Source: Croceivirga sp. (GTDB lineage: Bacteria; Bacteroidota; Bacteroidia; Flavobacteriales; Flavobacteriaceae). From it: a stretch of DNA of 64,000 nucleotides. The stretch is taken from the NCBI GenBank assembly GCA_028284285.1, contig JANQSA010000001.1, positions 248,001 to 312,000 of the forward strand, given 5' to 3'. The notes under the pieces were generated by a model. That model did not search any database. It was not told where the DNA came from and was given only the letters and a program-made list of their open reading frames with translations. Each line of letters opens with the position of its first letter. The first letter of the stretch is position 1. Below are positions 43,181 to 52,665 of this stretch, one piece after another. Made by a program: the position numbers and the translations under genes.

Positions 43181-44520
43181 ATAAATTGTGGTTGATCGTG
43201 AAACGGGAGTATTTAGCAAAAGTGCGGAATAAGTCCTTTGTAGTGATGACGTTCTTGAGCCCTATCCTTATGGTAGGGATGGTAGTGCTAATTGCTTATC
43301 TCACCAAGATTAATGACAGTGAAAAACGAATCATAGCCGTTCTCAATGAAAGCAGCTATGTTCACAATCAGTTTCTTCCTTCGGAATCCATGGCTTTTGT
43401 AGAATTTCGGTCAATTGGATTTGAAGAAGCCAAAGATTCTACCCAGGCAATGGGATATTACGGGCTATTGCATATTCCTGAAGGACCCAACCTGGAAACC
43501 GTAGCACAAAGTGCCTTTTTATACACCAAGGAGAATCCTGTGAGCTATGTGCTGGACCGTCTGGAAGGGATATTTGAAAACCGCTTGCGACAGGAAAGAT
43601 TGCAAAATCTTGGTGTTTCAGCAGGGGACTTTGCCGCTGTGGAGCAAGAATTTGAAATTAAGACCGCTACTTTTGACGGTCAAAAGAACCTAAAGGGAAT
43701 AAATGAGATCAAAGCCTTTATTGGAGGAGGGTTTGGATATCTGATCATGATGTTCATCATTATCTACGGCGGCTTCGTGATGCGAAGTGTGATAGAGGAA
43801 AAAACAAGTAGGATCATTGAGGTAATCATATCCTCTGTGAAGCCCTTTCAGTTGATGTTGGGCAAAATTGTAGGTACTTCTTTAGCCGGCATAACCCAGT
43901 TTGCTATTTGGATTTTCTCTGCCTCCCTCTTGTTATTCCTGGCGTTGTTGCTATTTGATATTGATATGACAGCCATGGGCGAGGCAACTCCAATGGGATC
44001 AAATACCGTTAATGGGATGACCGCTTTACCCCAAACCCCGGAAAGTGGGATACAGCAATATGCCAATGAGCTATTCAAAATTCCATGGCTACTCTTGCTG
44101 GTATCTTTTGTAGTGTATTTTGTTCTGGGCTATTTAATTTATAGCTCTATCTATGCTGCTATCGGAGCTGCCGTGGACAATGAAACAGATACCCAGCAGT
44201 TTATATTTCCCATTATTTTACCGCTGATGTTAGCGATCTATGTCGGCTTCTTTTCCGTTTTTAGCAATCCCCATGGCCCTATTGCCGTAGCTTTTTCTTT
44301 GTTTCCATTAACTTCCCCTATTGTTATGCTAATGCGGCTCCCGGGAGGCATTGGTGAAGGAGGAGTGCCGTTATGGCAACTGCTGTGCAGTATCCTCTTG
44401 CTTGTGCTTACTTTCCTGGCTATTGTTTGGTTGGCGGCAAAAATTTACCGGGTGGGTATTTTAATGTATGGGAAAAAACCAACCTATAAAGAATTGTATA
44501 AATGGCTTAAGTATTCATGA
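43177..44520 (+). CDS. ABC-2 type transporter permease (NatB-like)
   Basis: The membrane partner of the preceding ATPase, 447 residues. There is one N-terminal helix (F-L-S-P-I-L-M-V-G-M-V-V-L), a periplasmic domain of about 150 residues, then five or six C-terminal helices. The family hallmark V-I-E-E-K-T-S-R-I-I-E-V-I-I-S-S-V-K-P is clear. The architecture matches ABC2_membrane_3/NatB. The substrate is unknown. It overlaps the next gene by four bases, suggesting an operon through the MscS gene. Confidence 0.91.
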   Translation: MNKLWLIVKREYLAKVRNKSFVVMTFLSPILMVGMVVLIAYLTKINDSEKRIIAVLNESSYVHNQFLPSESMAFVEFRSIGFEEAKDSTQAMGYYGLLHIPEGPNLETVAQSAFLYTKENPVSYVLDRLEGIFENRLRQERLQNLGVSAGDFAAVEQEFEIKTATFDGQKNLKGINEIKAFIGGGFGYLIMMFIIIYGGFVMRSVIEEKTSRIIEVIISSVKPFQLMLGKIVGTSLAGITQFAIWIFSASLLLFLALLLFDIDMTAMGEATPMGSNTVNGMTALPQTPESGIQQYANELFKIPWLLLLVSFVVYFVLGYLIYSSIYAAIGAAVDNETDTQQFIFPIILPLMLAIYVGFFSVFSNPHGPIAVAFSLFPLTSPIVMLMRLPGGIGEGGVPLWQLLCSILLLVLTFLAIVWLAAKIYRVGILMYGKKPTYKELYKWLKYS

Positions 44521-45446
44521 TAATGCTACAGGAAAGGGATACGGATATCACTGAAATTATTGAAGAGGACATCTGGGGCTCCATAATGGACTTCTTAAAC
44601 TATGGTTTTCATATTCCTGCCGGTGAAAATACCATTCACCTCACCATTGGTTTGTTACTGTTGCTTATTGTCGCTTTTGTGGTTACCGGTTTTGTACTGA
44701 AACTACTGCGAAAGATTCTGACACGAAAAATGGAGCAGGAGGACAAGCTTAAGTTTATCAGTATTTTCAAATTCATCAAATATCTGGTGTACCTGGTGGT
44801 GATTTTGCTTACCATGAGCGCTGCCGGGATCAATATAACCGTTATTCTTACTGCTTCTGCGGCACTTTTTGTAGGTCTGGGCCTGGCGCTACAGGAGTTA
44901 TTCCAGGATATTATTGCAGGAGTTCTGATCATTGTAGACAAATCGCTTCGTGTTGGGGATGTTGTAGAGGTTGGGGGAAAAGTGGGAAAGGTGTTTGAGA
45001 TTAAACTGCGAACTACCCGCGCCATTACTCGCGATGACAAGATCATTGTTATTCCCAATCATAAGTTTATTAGCGATACGATTTACAACTTTACCCAAAA
45101 TCATAAAACCACAAGGGAAAAAGTAAGTGTGGGAGTAGCTTACGGGAGCGATGTAGCACTGGTTACCCGAATTTTACAGGAAGTAGCGGCGGAGCATCAG
45201 CGCGTGCTTAAGAACCCAAAACCTCTTGTCCTTTTTGAAGATTTTGGTGATTCCGCTTTGCTTTTTTCCATTAATTTTTTTATCAAAGACAGTTTTGGTG
45301 ATCCGGCGATTAAAAGTGAAATACGCTATGCCATAGACAAGAAATTCAGGGAACATAACGTTACTATTCCATTCCCGCAACGCGATGTTCATTTTTATCC
45401 TCATAACCCAATACGAATAGATAATAGTATAGATACTAATGCCTAA
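44517..45446 (+). CDS. mechanosensitive ion channel, MscS family
   Basis: A 309-residue small-conductance mechanosensitive channel. Three transmembrane helices are followed by the pore-lining TM3 (L-F-V-G-L-G-L-A-L-Q-E-L-F-Q-D-I-I-A-G) and the MscS beta domain beginning R-V-G-D-V-V-E-V-G. The C-terminal alpha/beta domain includes V-S-V-G-V-A-Y-G-S-D. It releases solutes on osmotic downshock. The start is at 44517 (overlapping the permease) or at the ATG two codons later. Confidence 0.93.
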   Translation: MIMLQERDTDITEIIEEDIWGSIMDFLNYGFHIPAGENTIHLTIGLLLLLIVAFVVTGFVLKLLRKILTRKMEQEDKLKFISIFKFIKYLVYLVVILLTMSAAGINITVILTASAALFVGLGLALQELFQDIIAGVLIIVDKSLRVGDVVEVGGKVGKVFEIKLRTTRAITRDDKIIVIPNHKFISDTIYNFTQNHKTTREKVSVGVAYGSDVALVTRILQEVAAEHQRVLKNPKPLVLFEDFGDSALLFSINFFIKDSFGDPAIKSEIRYAIDKKFREHNVTIPFPQRDVHFYPHNPIRIDNSIDTNA

Positions 45447-46320
45447 GACCTTAGCCCGCTTTTTTTTAGTGCAATGCTTTTTTGGTGGGATAATTGTCGG
45501 AAACGGACAGAGTTCGGATCTGTTCCGTTTGGAATATCTTAGAATACCGGAAAACAATACCGGAATTAATACCTCCCGCTACAGGGCCTTGCTGAATGTT
45601 CCTTTTCAGATTAACAAACGCGATTATCTCATTGTTGGAGCGGAATACAATGAATTCGATATTGAGTTTAGAAAAGAATTTCCTTTTGACGAATCAAGGA
45701 TAGAACAACTGCATATTGCGGATTTCAATTTGGGGTATATTACCAGATGGAATGAGAATTGGCGGTTAGTGGGAATAATAACGCCAAGAATGGCGTCCAA
45801 TCTCACGAGAGGGATTAGTATGGACGATTTCTTTTTTAATGCTACCGCAACACTTTGGAAGGAGAACAGCAAAGTGGATAAGCCGTATCGGATCGTTGTT
45901 GGATTGTCATTTAATAGTACTACAGGATTGCCCATTCCATTGCCCCTGGTAAGCTATTATCGCAGGTTTCATCCCAAATGGTCCTATACCCTGGGAATAC
46001 CACGGACCAATTTTAAATATCATGCTGCGAAAGGGCATAGCCTGCAACTGGCACTATTATTGGATGGTTATTTTATAAATGTTCAGGAAGATATTGATCT
46101 ACCCGATGGTCAAACAGGCTCCAGGATTTCCTTATCCGCGTTGGTCGCAACCATAGGGTATCAGTATAATCTGACCACAAACATCTCATTTTATGCATTG
46201 TTTGGACGTTCCTTAATTCTGGATAGTACCCTTAGGGACGACGGACGGAATGATGTATTTTTATTAAATAATGAGGCCAATCTATTCCTTAGGGGAGGGT
46301 TTAAAGTTTCAATTTTTTAA
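45439..46320 (+). CDS. outer-membrane beta-barrel-like protein (DUF6268-like)
   Basis: The 293-residue exported protein has a signal peptide ending near V-G-N-G-Q and repeating amphipathic strands with aromatic girdles (Y-R-R-F-H-P-K-W-S-Y-T-L-G-I-P). It ends in F-K-V-S-I-F with a terminal aromatic residue, as outer-membrane barrels do. It resembles Bacteroidetes proteins annotated DUF6268. It overlaps the MscS gene by eight bases and is followed by a response regulator gene after nine bases, so it appears to be part of the same transcript. Confidence 0.75.
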   Translation: MPKTLARFFLVQCFFGGIIVGNGQSSDLFRLEYLRIPENNTGINTSRYRALLNVPFQINKRDYLIVGAEYNEFDIEFRKEFPFDESRIEQLHIADFNLGYITRWNENWRLVGIITPRMASNLTRGISMDDFFFNATATLWKENSKVDKPYRIVVGLSFNSTTGLPIPLPLVSYYRRFHPKWSYTLGIPRTNFKYHAAKGHSLQLALLLDGYFINVQEDIDLPDGQTGSRISLSALVATIGYQYNLTTNISFYALFGRSLILDSTLRDDGRNDVFLLNNEANLFLRGGFKVSIF

Positions 46321-46329
46321 AATTAGCAT

Positions 46330-47493
46330 ATGTCAAAAATACTGGTCATAGAAGACGAAGCCGCCATTAGAAGAGTACTGGTGAAGATTCTTAGCGAAGA
46401 AAGCGATACATATGATGTTTCGGAGGCAGGAGACGGCCTCAGCGGGATGGAGTCCCTAAAAAAGGAGGATTTTGATCTGGTACTCTGTGATATAAAAATG
46501 CCCAAAATGGATGGGGTGGAGGTTTTGGAAGCTGCCAAAAAAGTAAAGCCGGAGGTGCCCTTTATTATGATCTCCGGACACGGGGATCTGGATACCGCAG
46601 TAAATACTATGCGGCTTGGGGCTTTTGATTACATTTCCAAACCCCCAGATCTTAACCGCTTGTTAACCACAGTTCGTAATGCCCTGGACAGAAAAGAACT
46701 GGTGGTCCAAAACAAGATCCTGAAAAAAAAGGTGGGCAAGAATTATGAAATGATTGGCGAAAGTGCCGCAATAAGCAGTATAAAGGAGATCATAGAAAAA
46801 GTAGCGCCCACAGATGCCCGGGTGCTGATTACGGGTTCTAACGGGACGGGAAAGGAACTGGTTGCCCATTGGATCCACCAAAAAAGTCCACGTTCCGCAG
46901 CACCCTTTATTGAAGTGAACTGTGCTGCCATTCCTTCGGAACTCATTGAAAGTGAATTATTTGGACATGTAAAAGGCGCATTTACTTCCGCCGTAAAAGA
47001 TAGGGCCGGAAAGTTTGAGGCTGCCAATAAAGGCACTATTTTTTTAGATGAGGTAGGGGATATGAGCCTTTCCGCCCAGGCAAAGGTATTACGCGCCTTG
47101 CAGGAAAATAAGATCTCCCGGGTTGGATCGGATAAAGACATTAAAGTGGATGTTAGGGTAGTGGCCGCCACCAATAAAAACCTAAAAAAAGAGATCGCAG
47201 AGGGTAAGTTCCGGGAAGACCTGTATCATCGATTGGCAGTTATCCTGATCCGAGTTCCCGCCCTCAATGACCGCAGGGAGGATATACCTATGCTTATTGA
47301 ACACTTCTCCAAGAAAATTGCTGAAGAACAAGGTACTTCACAAAAAAACTTCTCCAAAAAGGCTATTGCATTATTAAAAGGTTATGACTGGACCGGAAAT
47401 GTACGGGAATTGCGCAACGTGGTGGAGCGTTTGATTATTCTTGGGGGTGAAGAGGTAAGTGAAGAGGACGTTCAACTGTTTGCCAGTAAGTAA
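46330..47493 (+). CDS. sigma-54-type response regulator without DNA-binding domain
   Basis: The 387-residue protein has a receiver domain (phospho-acceptor Asp54 in L-C-D-I-K-M-P) and an AAA+ domain with Walker A G-S-N-G-T-G-K (169-175) and Walker B T-I-F-L-D-E-V-G-D. The sigma-54 contact loop is G-A-F-T-S-A (216-221). The chain stops shortly after the N-V-R-E-L-R-N-V-V-E-R segment, so the Fis-type helix-turn-helix of NtrC (about 80 more residues) is absent. The loop carries Ser in place of the usual Gly (G-A-F-T-G-A). No histidine kinase gene is adjacent. Confidence 0.92.
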   Translation: MSKILVIEDEAAIRRVLVKILSEESDTYDVSEAGDGLSGMESLKKEDFDLVLCDIKMPKMDGVEVLEAAKKVKPEVPFIMISGHGDLDTAVNTMRLGAFDYISKPPDLNRLLTTVRNALDRKELVVQNKILKKKVGKNYEMIGESAAISSIKEIIEKVAPTDARVLITGSNGTGKELVAHWIHQKSPRSAAPFIEVNCAAIPSELIESELFGHVKGAFTSAVKDRAGKFEAANKGTIFLDEVGDMSLSAQAKVLRALQENKISRVGSDKDIKVDVRVVAATNKNLKKEIAEGKFREDLYHRLAVILIRVPALNDRREDIPMLIEHFSKKIAEEQGTSQKNFSKKAIALLKGYDWTGNVRELRNVVERLIILGGEEVSEEDVQLFASK

Positions 47494-47496
47494 AGA

Positions 47497-48210
47497 TTAT
47501 CTTGCGCAATCATTTAATTGGGACAAGGCATCATAAGCAAGGTCTTGTACTTTGGAATGATATTGTCTTTGGGCATTGGTAAGCGTGGTAATCCTGAGCC
47601 TCTGTTGTGTTTTTTCCAGTAGTTCATGAATAAAGCGCTTTGCCTCCCCACATTCCTCAAGGGCCACGACCTGCTCCAGTGAGTTTTTAAATCTTGCAAG
47701 ACTTTTTTCCATGGCGTTTTGTAATTGACTGGCGGGCGTTATCCGTGGCTTTTTTGACGCACCTTCTACCTCCTTGGTGTTCATTACCAGAATATCATCA
47801 CGGTAGCTTCCTGTTTGACGGTAGTTCAGGCTCTCCAGGGCATTTAAGGTTAATCCGATATTTTGAAGGGCAATGTTTAAAAAGACTTCGGCATCTTCAA
47901 AGGACTTTGCCCGGGTAGCTTCTTTTAAATTTTTCCCGGCGTTGGAAACCGTTATTAAGGCACTTTCACAACCACAATCTACAAAGTTGGGTTGGGACTT
48001 GTACATTCCATTTAAAGCCTTATAGGCATGGTATTTAGCAAGATCAAGGCTTTTAGCGGTCAACGCTTTTTGCGTCTGTGCTCTAAAAAAGTAGGCATTA
48101 TTCTGTGCAAATTCGCAGGCGTTATAGTCACCTGCAGCAGTCAGTAATAAGAACCCCACAGCGGCAGTGATAATTATACCCGGTAAGTCTTGCACTTTAC
48201 GGCGTATCAT
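47497..48210 (-). CDS. hypothetical exported or membrane-anchored helical protein
   Basis: The 237-residue protein has an N-terminal hydrophobic helix (I-I-I-T-A-A-V-G-F-L-L-L-T-A-A-G) and otherwise long amphipathic helices. It has conserved-looking cysteines in V-D-C-G-C-E-S-A and a final N-D-C-A-R. I do not recognise a family. It is convergent with the response-regulator gene (four bases between stops) and divergent from the PPK2 gene. Its composition and length support a real gene. Confidence 0.65.
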   Translation of the reverse strand: MIRRKVQDLPGIIITAAVGFLLLTAAGDYNACEFAQNNAYFFRAQTQKALTAKSLDLAKYHAYKALNGMYKSQPNFVDCGCESALITVSNAGKNLKEATRAKSFEDAEVFLNIALQNIGLTLNALESLNYRQTGSYRDDILVMNTKEVEGASKKPRITPASQLQNAMEKSLARFKNSLEQVVALEECGEAKRFIHELLEKTQQRLRITTLTNAQRQYHSKVQDLAYDALSQLNDCAR

Positions 48211-48381
48211 AGGTTACAGTAGATTTGGTAGGGTAAAAATAATGGTCTGCTATCCGCTATTGGAAATACCATCGGCAAACAGCAGGTTTTTCCTGTAAAC
48301 CGAAGGATTTTGGGAAATCGGAGAAGAATTGTGGCTACATTTTTGGAGCCAAAAGTTCAAAAATTGTTTATATTTCTCCTT

Positions 48382-49266
48382 ATGGATAGCATTAAGAGTA
48401 ACACGTATCAGGTACAAGGCCCGGTAAACCTAAAAGAAATTCCTACTCATGAAGACTTTGGGCTCGATGGAAAAGTATTGCGTAAACGGTTGGAAGATGT
48501 AAGCGAACAACTGGCCGAATTTCAAGATATCCTCTATGCGCATGGTAAATATGGCGTATTGGTATGTTTACAAGGCATGGATACCGCAGGAAAGGATAGC
48601 CTTGTACGGGAGGTTTTTAAAGAACTAAATGCGCGCGGGGTTGTTGTACACAGTTTTAAGACCCCTAGCAAGTTGGAATTACGACATGATTATCTTTGGA
48701 GGCATTATATCGCGCTTCCTGAAAGAGGTAAATTCAGTGTATTCAACCGGACGCATTACGAAAATGTCCTGGTGACCAAGGTACATCCGGAATATATTCT
48801 AAATGAGAATATCCCCGGGGTAGAACATCTGGAAGATATTGACGCCGATTTTTGGGAAAAACGCTATCGCCAGATCAATGATTTTGAACGACATATTGCA
48901 GAAAACGGAACTATTGTTTTTAAGTTTTTTCTGCATCTTTCAAAAGAAGAGCAACGCTTGAGATTACTGCGCCGTCTTCGGCTTAAACAAAAGAATTGGA
49001 AGTTTTCGGCTGGAGATCTCGCTGAGCGAAAGCTATGGGATCGTTACCAACAGTGTTATGAAGAAGCCATTAACAACACTTCCCGTCCGCATGCCCCCTG
49101 GTTTGTGATTCCTGCAGATGATAAGAAGGCGGCACGACTCATTGTGGCTTCTATTCTATTGGAATCGTTAAAAAACTATAAAGATGTAAAAGAACCGGAA
49201 CTCGATGATGAAATAAAGGCTAATTTAGAATTCTTCAAACAGCAATTGGAAAAAGAAGGCGAATGA
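48382..49266 (+). CDS. polyphosphate kinase 2 family protein (polyphosphate:nucleotide phosphotransferase)
   Basis: PPK2 enzymes use inorganic polyphosphate to phosphorylate nucleotides. This 294-residue protein, started at ATG 48382, has Walker A L-Q-G-M-D-T-A-G-K-D-S and the Walker-B-like F-N-R-T-H-Y-E-N-V-L-V. It also has a lid region rich in Arg (L-R-L-L-R-R-L-R-L-K-Q-K-N-W-K). R-T-H-Y-E in place of R-S-W-Y-N points to the TIGR03709 subgroup rather than PPK2 class I. Whether it acts on AMP, ADP or both is not clear. It overlaps the M28 peptidase gene by four bases. Confidence 0.9.
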   Translation: MDSIKSNTYQVQGPVNLKEIPTHEDFGLDGKVLRKRLEDVSEQLAEFQDILYAHGKYGVLVCLQGMDTAGKDSLVREVFKELNARGVVVHSFKTPSKLELRHDYLWRHYIALPERGKFSVFNRTHYENVLVTKVHPEYILNENIPGVEHLEDIDADFWEKRYRQINDFERHIAENGTIVFKFFLHLSKEEQRLRLLRRLRLKQKNWKFSAGDLAERKLWDRYQQCYEEAINNTSRPHAPWFVIPADDKKAARLIVASILLESLKNYKDVKEPELDDEIKANLEFFKQQLEKEGE

Positions 49267-50663
49267 AACTACGATTACTATTATCCCTCCTTGCCCTTAT
49301 AGTACTGGAAGTATATGCCCAATCCGATGACGAGAAACAACTCAGGGCCATTTACGATATGGCGCTGACCAACGGAAAAGCTTATGACTGGCTCAATCAC
49401 CTTTCCAATCAGATCGGAGGGCGTCTTTCGGGTTCAGTGCAAGCGCAACAGGCGGTGGACTATACCAAAAGACAGTTGGATTCCATTGGACTGGACCGGG
49501 TATGGCTACAACCGGTAAGGGTACCCAAATGGGTACGCGGTACTCCGGAGTTTGCCTATATTGAGACTAAACCGGGAATTACTACCAATGTGCCTATTTG
49601 CGCCCTGGGAGGCTCCGTAGCTACTCCCGATGTGGGACTGAAAGCCAACATTGTTGAGGTACAGGGGATAGAGGAGTTGGCAACTTTGGGCAAAGAGAAG
49701 CTACAGGGGAAAATCGTGTTTTATAACCGGCCCATGGATCCTACCCTCATTAATACTTTCCAGGCGTATTCAGGATGTGTGGACCAACGCTATTCGGGTG
49801 CTGCGGAGGCGGGGAAATATGGGGCTGCCGGTGTAATTGTACGTTCCATGAACCTCCGTTTGGACGATTATCCGCATGCAGGAGCCATGAGCTATGGTGA
49901 TACTCCGGAAGACCAACGTATTCCTGCAGCTGCTATAAGTACCAAGGCAGCAGAATTGTTAAGTACCACGCTCAAACTTAATCCGGACATTAAGTTTTAT
50001 TTTAAGCAGAACTGCAAGCAGTTACCGGATGTAGAATCCTATAATGTGATTGGAGAGATACGGGGCAGCCAGTTTCCCAATGAGATCATCTTAGTAGGGG
50101 GGCATCTGGACTCCTGGGATCTCGGAGACGGCACTCACGATGATGGCGCCGGGGTAGTGCAAAGTATGGATGTACTCCGGCTCATCAGGGCTAATGGGTA
50201 TCGACCCAAACGCACTTTGCGCGTAGTATTGTTTATGAATGAAGAAAATGGGTTGCGCGGTGGCAAGAAATACGCAGAAGTGGCCAAAAGCAAAGGGGAA
50301 ACTCATGTTTTTGCATTGGAAAGTGATGCCGGAGGCTTCACCCCCAGGGGCTTTTCCTTGGACTGTTCTGATGAGAACTATGCGCAGGTACTGGGCTGGA
50401 AATCACTGTTTGAGCCTTATTTAATCCATATGTTTGTCCGCAATGGTAGCGGAGCTGATATTAATCCTTTGAAGGATGAAAATCTCGTACTGGCCGGTTT
50501 ACGGCCCGACTCTCAACGTTATTTTGACCACCACCATTCGGAAAACGACACCTTTGAGCATGTCAATAAACGGGAGTTGGAATTGGGAGCGGCTACCATG
50601 GCCAGCCTGGTGTATTTAATGGATAAATACGGCACCGTACGGTCGGACAAAGTAAAGGGGTGA
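49263..50663 (+). CDS. M28 family metallopeptidase (carboxypeptidase Q-like)
   Basis: An exported 466-residue di-zinc peptidase with a signal peptide ending V-Y-A-Q. Metal ligands are visible in G-G-H-L-D-S-W-D-L-G (His and Asp), D-D-G-A-G-V (bridging Asp), F-M-N-E-E-N-G (Glu-Glu), A-L-E-S-D-A-G-G (Asp) and the late H-H-H-S-E-N-D (His). A protease-associated insert lies at about residues 110-240. Domain order and length match plasma glutamate carboxypeptidase/CPQ relatives. It follows PPK2 with a four-base overlap. Confidence 0.92.
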   Translation: MKLRLLLSLLALIVLEVYAQSDDEKQLRAIYDMALTNGKAYDWLNHLSNQIGGRLSGSVQAQQAVDYTKRQLDSIGLDRVWLQPVRVPKWVRGTPEFAYIETKPGITTNVPICALGGSVATPDVGLKANIVEVQGIEELATLGKEKLQGKIVFYNRPMDPTLINTFQAYSGCVDQRYSGAAEAGKYGAAGVIVRSMNLRLDDYPHAGAMSYGDTPEDQRIPAAAISTKAAELLSTTLKLNPDIKFYFKQNCKQLPDVESYNVIGEIRGSQFPNEIILVGGHLDSWDLGDGTHDDGAGVVQSMDVLRLIRANGYRPKRTLRVVLFMNEENGLRGGKKYAEVAKSKGETHVFALESDAGGFTPRGFSLDCSDENYAQVLGWKSLFEPYLIHMFVRNGSGADINPLKDENLVLAGLRPDSQRYFDHHHSENDTFEHVNKRELELGAATMASLVYLMDKYGTVRSDKVKG

Positions 50664-50719
50664 TGTTTTGGTATTGAACGGTTTGCGTTTTACCCGGAAA
50701 TACTATCGGAGCACGCCTG

Positions 50720-51478
50720 CTATTGTTCGTTATAACTTTCAGTGAATTCGTCAGGGTCATGGTAGCCGAAGTAGGCTACGGTATCGCCATAGTTTTCAAC
50801 CACTTTTCTTACGCTGTCTAAACTTTTAATTCGCAATGCATTATCCACTGCCCGGATAGTCGCTAATTGATCCACAGGGTGATCTTTATTGGTTAATTCA
50901 GCCCTTAGATAATAGGCATCGCCAACATAAAAGGTCCATTTGCCCTCATTTTCAAAAGCTACGCCGCAGTGACCCGGTGTGTGCCCAAACAATGGAATTA
51001 AATAAACGTCAAAATCCATATCAAGTTTTCGGGCAGGCAACCCGAAACATTCGCTGTCATTACGTTCATATACTCTTACTTCTGGTGAGTGGGATAGTTG
51101 TTGTGGTAAATATCTCTCATTCCCGCTATTGAAACTGTCGTACTCCTCCTTTGAAGTGTGTACTATGGCTTCGGGAAAATCGGCTAATCCGCCTATGTGA
51201 TCCGGATCGAAGTGGGAACAGATGATGTTTTTCACCTCCTTCGGGTGATACCCTAATTTTTGGATTTGATAGATGGCAGTATTTTCTTCTGTAAGCTTGA
51301 ATCCTACAGTTTCAATCAATTCCTTACCCAGTCGCTTTTCGGGCTCCCGGGTTTCCGCTAAACCTATTCCGGAATCGATCAAGGTAAGGCCGTTATTTCC
51401 CTCCAATAACAAGCAATGTCCTATCGCAGAACCAAAAGCAGAAGCGATATGTAAACAATTGAGATGGTATACTTTCAT
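50720..51478 (-). CDS. metallo-beta-lactamase fold hydrolase
   Basis: A 252-residue MBL-fold protein with no signal peptide. The metal site is partly non-standard: C-S-H-F-D-P-D-H-I-G-G shows H-x-D-x-D-H where most members have H-x-H-x-D-H. The later G-H-T-P-G-H and V-G-D-A-Y-Y ligands are canonical. It resembles proteins annotated as N-acyl-homoserine-lactonase family, but the altered site makes that activity doubtful. It is a single gene, convergent with the M28 peptidase. Confidence 0.85.
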   Translation of the reverse strand: MKVYHLNCLHIASAFGSAIGHCLLLEGNNGLTLIDSGIGLAETREPEKRLGKELIETVGFKLTEENTAIYQIQKLGYHPKEVKNIICSHFDPDHIGGLADFPEAIVHTSKEEYDSFNSGNERYLPQQLSHSPEVRVYERNDSECFGLPARKLDMDFDVYLIPLFGHTPGHCGVAFENEGKWTFYVGDAYYLRAELTNKDHPVDQLATIRAVDNALRIKSLDSVRKVVENYGDTVAYFGYHDPDEFTESYNEQ

Positions 51479-51632
51479 TTTTTATGCTTTACGTAAGGAT
51501 TAGCTCAAATAATCAACAGTTTAAAATTCGATAAAAAAACCATACCATTGCGTATTAATTATTCACACTCCACCTTTCTTCTATCCGCGTTTTCCTTTTG
51601 TCAAATTCCTTTCTGCCTTCGCCCTAAACCCC

Positions 51633-51640
51633 TACCTTTG
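51633..51640 (+). promoter_or_regulatory. candidate -7 box of the PPIase gene
   Basis: TACCTTTG matches TAnnTTTG and lies 11 bp before the ATG at 51652; no TTG is seen at the right distance upstream. If it is used, translation from the second ATG (51661) would be more likely, since the transcript would begin very near 51652. Confidence 0.5.
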
Positions 51641-51651
51641 CGCTCTTAAAA

Positions 51652-52593
51652 ATGAGAATTATGCAAGACGGCATCTACGCAAAATTTAACACCACCAAAG
51701 GAGAGATTTTGGTAAAACTCACGCACGATAAGACCCCGGGAACTGTGGGCAACTTTGTGGCCCTGGCGGAAGGGAACATGGAAAACACGGCCAAACCTCA
51801 GGGAGATCCTTATTATAATGGATTAAAGTTCCATAGGGTGATCAATGATTTTATGATTCAGGGAGGCTGTCCCCAGGGCACAGGGACGGGAAGCCCGGGC
51901 TATCAATTTGAGGATGAGTTTCATGACGATTTAAAACATGATGGTCCTGGAGTGCTCTCTATGGCTAATGCCGGACCCGGTACCAATGGCAGCCAGTTTT
52001 TTATTACCCATGGGGCTACACCCTGGTTAGATGGCAAGCATACCGTGTTTGGGCATGTTGCGCAGGGTCAGGAAGTAGTAGATGCTATTGCCCAGGGCGA
52101 TACTATTGAAACCCTGGAGATCGTACGGGTAGGGGAAGAAGCGGAAAACTGGAATGGGATAGAAGCCTTCCGCACTTTTGACGGGCAACGGGAAAAAAGA
52201 GCAGCGGAAGCCAAAGCCAAAGCCGAAGCAGAATTGGAAAAAATAGCAGCGGGTTTTGAAAAAACGGCTTCAGGACTACGATACAAAATTATTCAGCAAG
52301 GCTCAGGCACGGCCGCTAAGAAGGGTGACATGGTATCTGTACACTATGAAGGGAGTTTGGACAACGGTCAGGTCTTCGATTCTTCTTATAGCAGAAAAGA
52401 ACCTATTGCGTTCCCCCTTGGTGCGGGGCAGGTGATCCCCGGTTGGGATGAAGGCATCGCCCTGTTGCAGGTAGGGGATAAAGCGCGATTTGTAATCCCT
52501 TCCCATTTGGCCTATGGCAGCAGAGGAGCGGGAGGGGTAATTCCCCCGAATGCGACGCTTATCTTTGATGTGGAACTGATGGCGGTAAAATAA
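51652..52593 (+). CDS. peptidyl-prolyl isomerase, cyclophilin-FKBP fusion
   Basis: Two unrelated proline isomerases in one 313-residue chain. Residues about 5-160 are a cyclophilin ([25 protein letters not shown]). A Lys/Ala/Glu-rich helical linker covers about 180-200. Residues about 203-313 are an FKBP ([37 protein letters not shown]). There is no signal peptide, so it should act in the cytoplasm. Such fusions are known from flavobacteria. Two possible ATG starts (51652, 51661) differ by three residues. Confidence 0.94.
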   Translation: MRIMQDGIYAKFNTTKGEILVKLTHDKTPGTVGNFVALAEGNMENTAKPQGDPYYNGLKFHRVINDFMIQGGCPQGTGTGSPGYQFEDEFHDDLKHDGPGVLSMANAGPGTNGSQFFITHGATPWLDGKHTVFGHVAQGQEVVDAIAQGDTIETLEIVRVGEEAENWNGIEAFRTFDGQREKRAAEAKAKAEAELEKIAAGFEKTASGLRYKIIQQGSGTAAKKGDMVSVHYEGSLDNGQVFDSSYSRKEPIAFPLGAGQVIPGWDEGIALLQVGDKARFVIPSHLAYGSRGAGGVIPPNATLIFDVELMAVK

Positions 52594-52638
52594 AAATGGT
52601 TTTCCCGGTGATTCTTATAACACCGGGGTAATAGTATG

Positions 52639-52665
52639 AAAAGACTCCTTATGGGAGTCTTTTTT
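52639..52665 (+). terminator. rho-independent terminator of the PPIase gene
   Basis: AAAAGACTCC-TTATG-GGAGTCTTTT followed by more T. A second stem (CCCGGTG / CACCGGG, about 52604-52626) lies between it and the stop codon. Confidence 0.82.
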
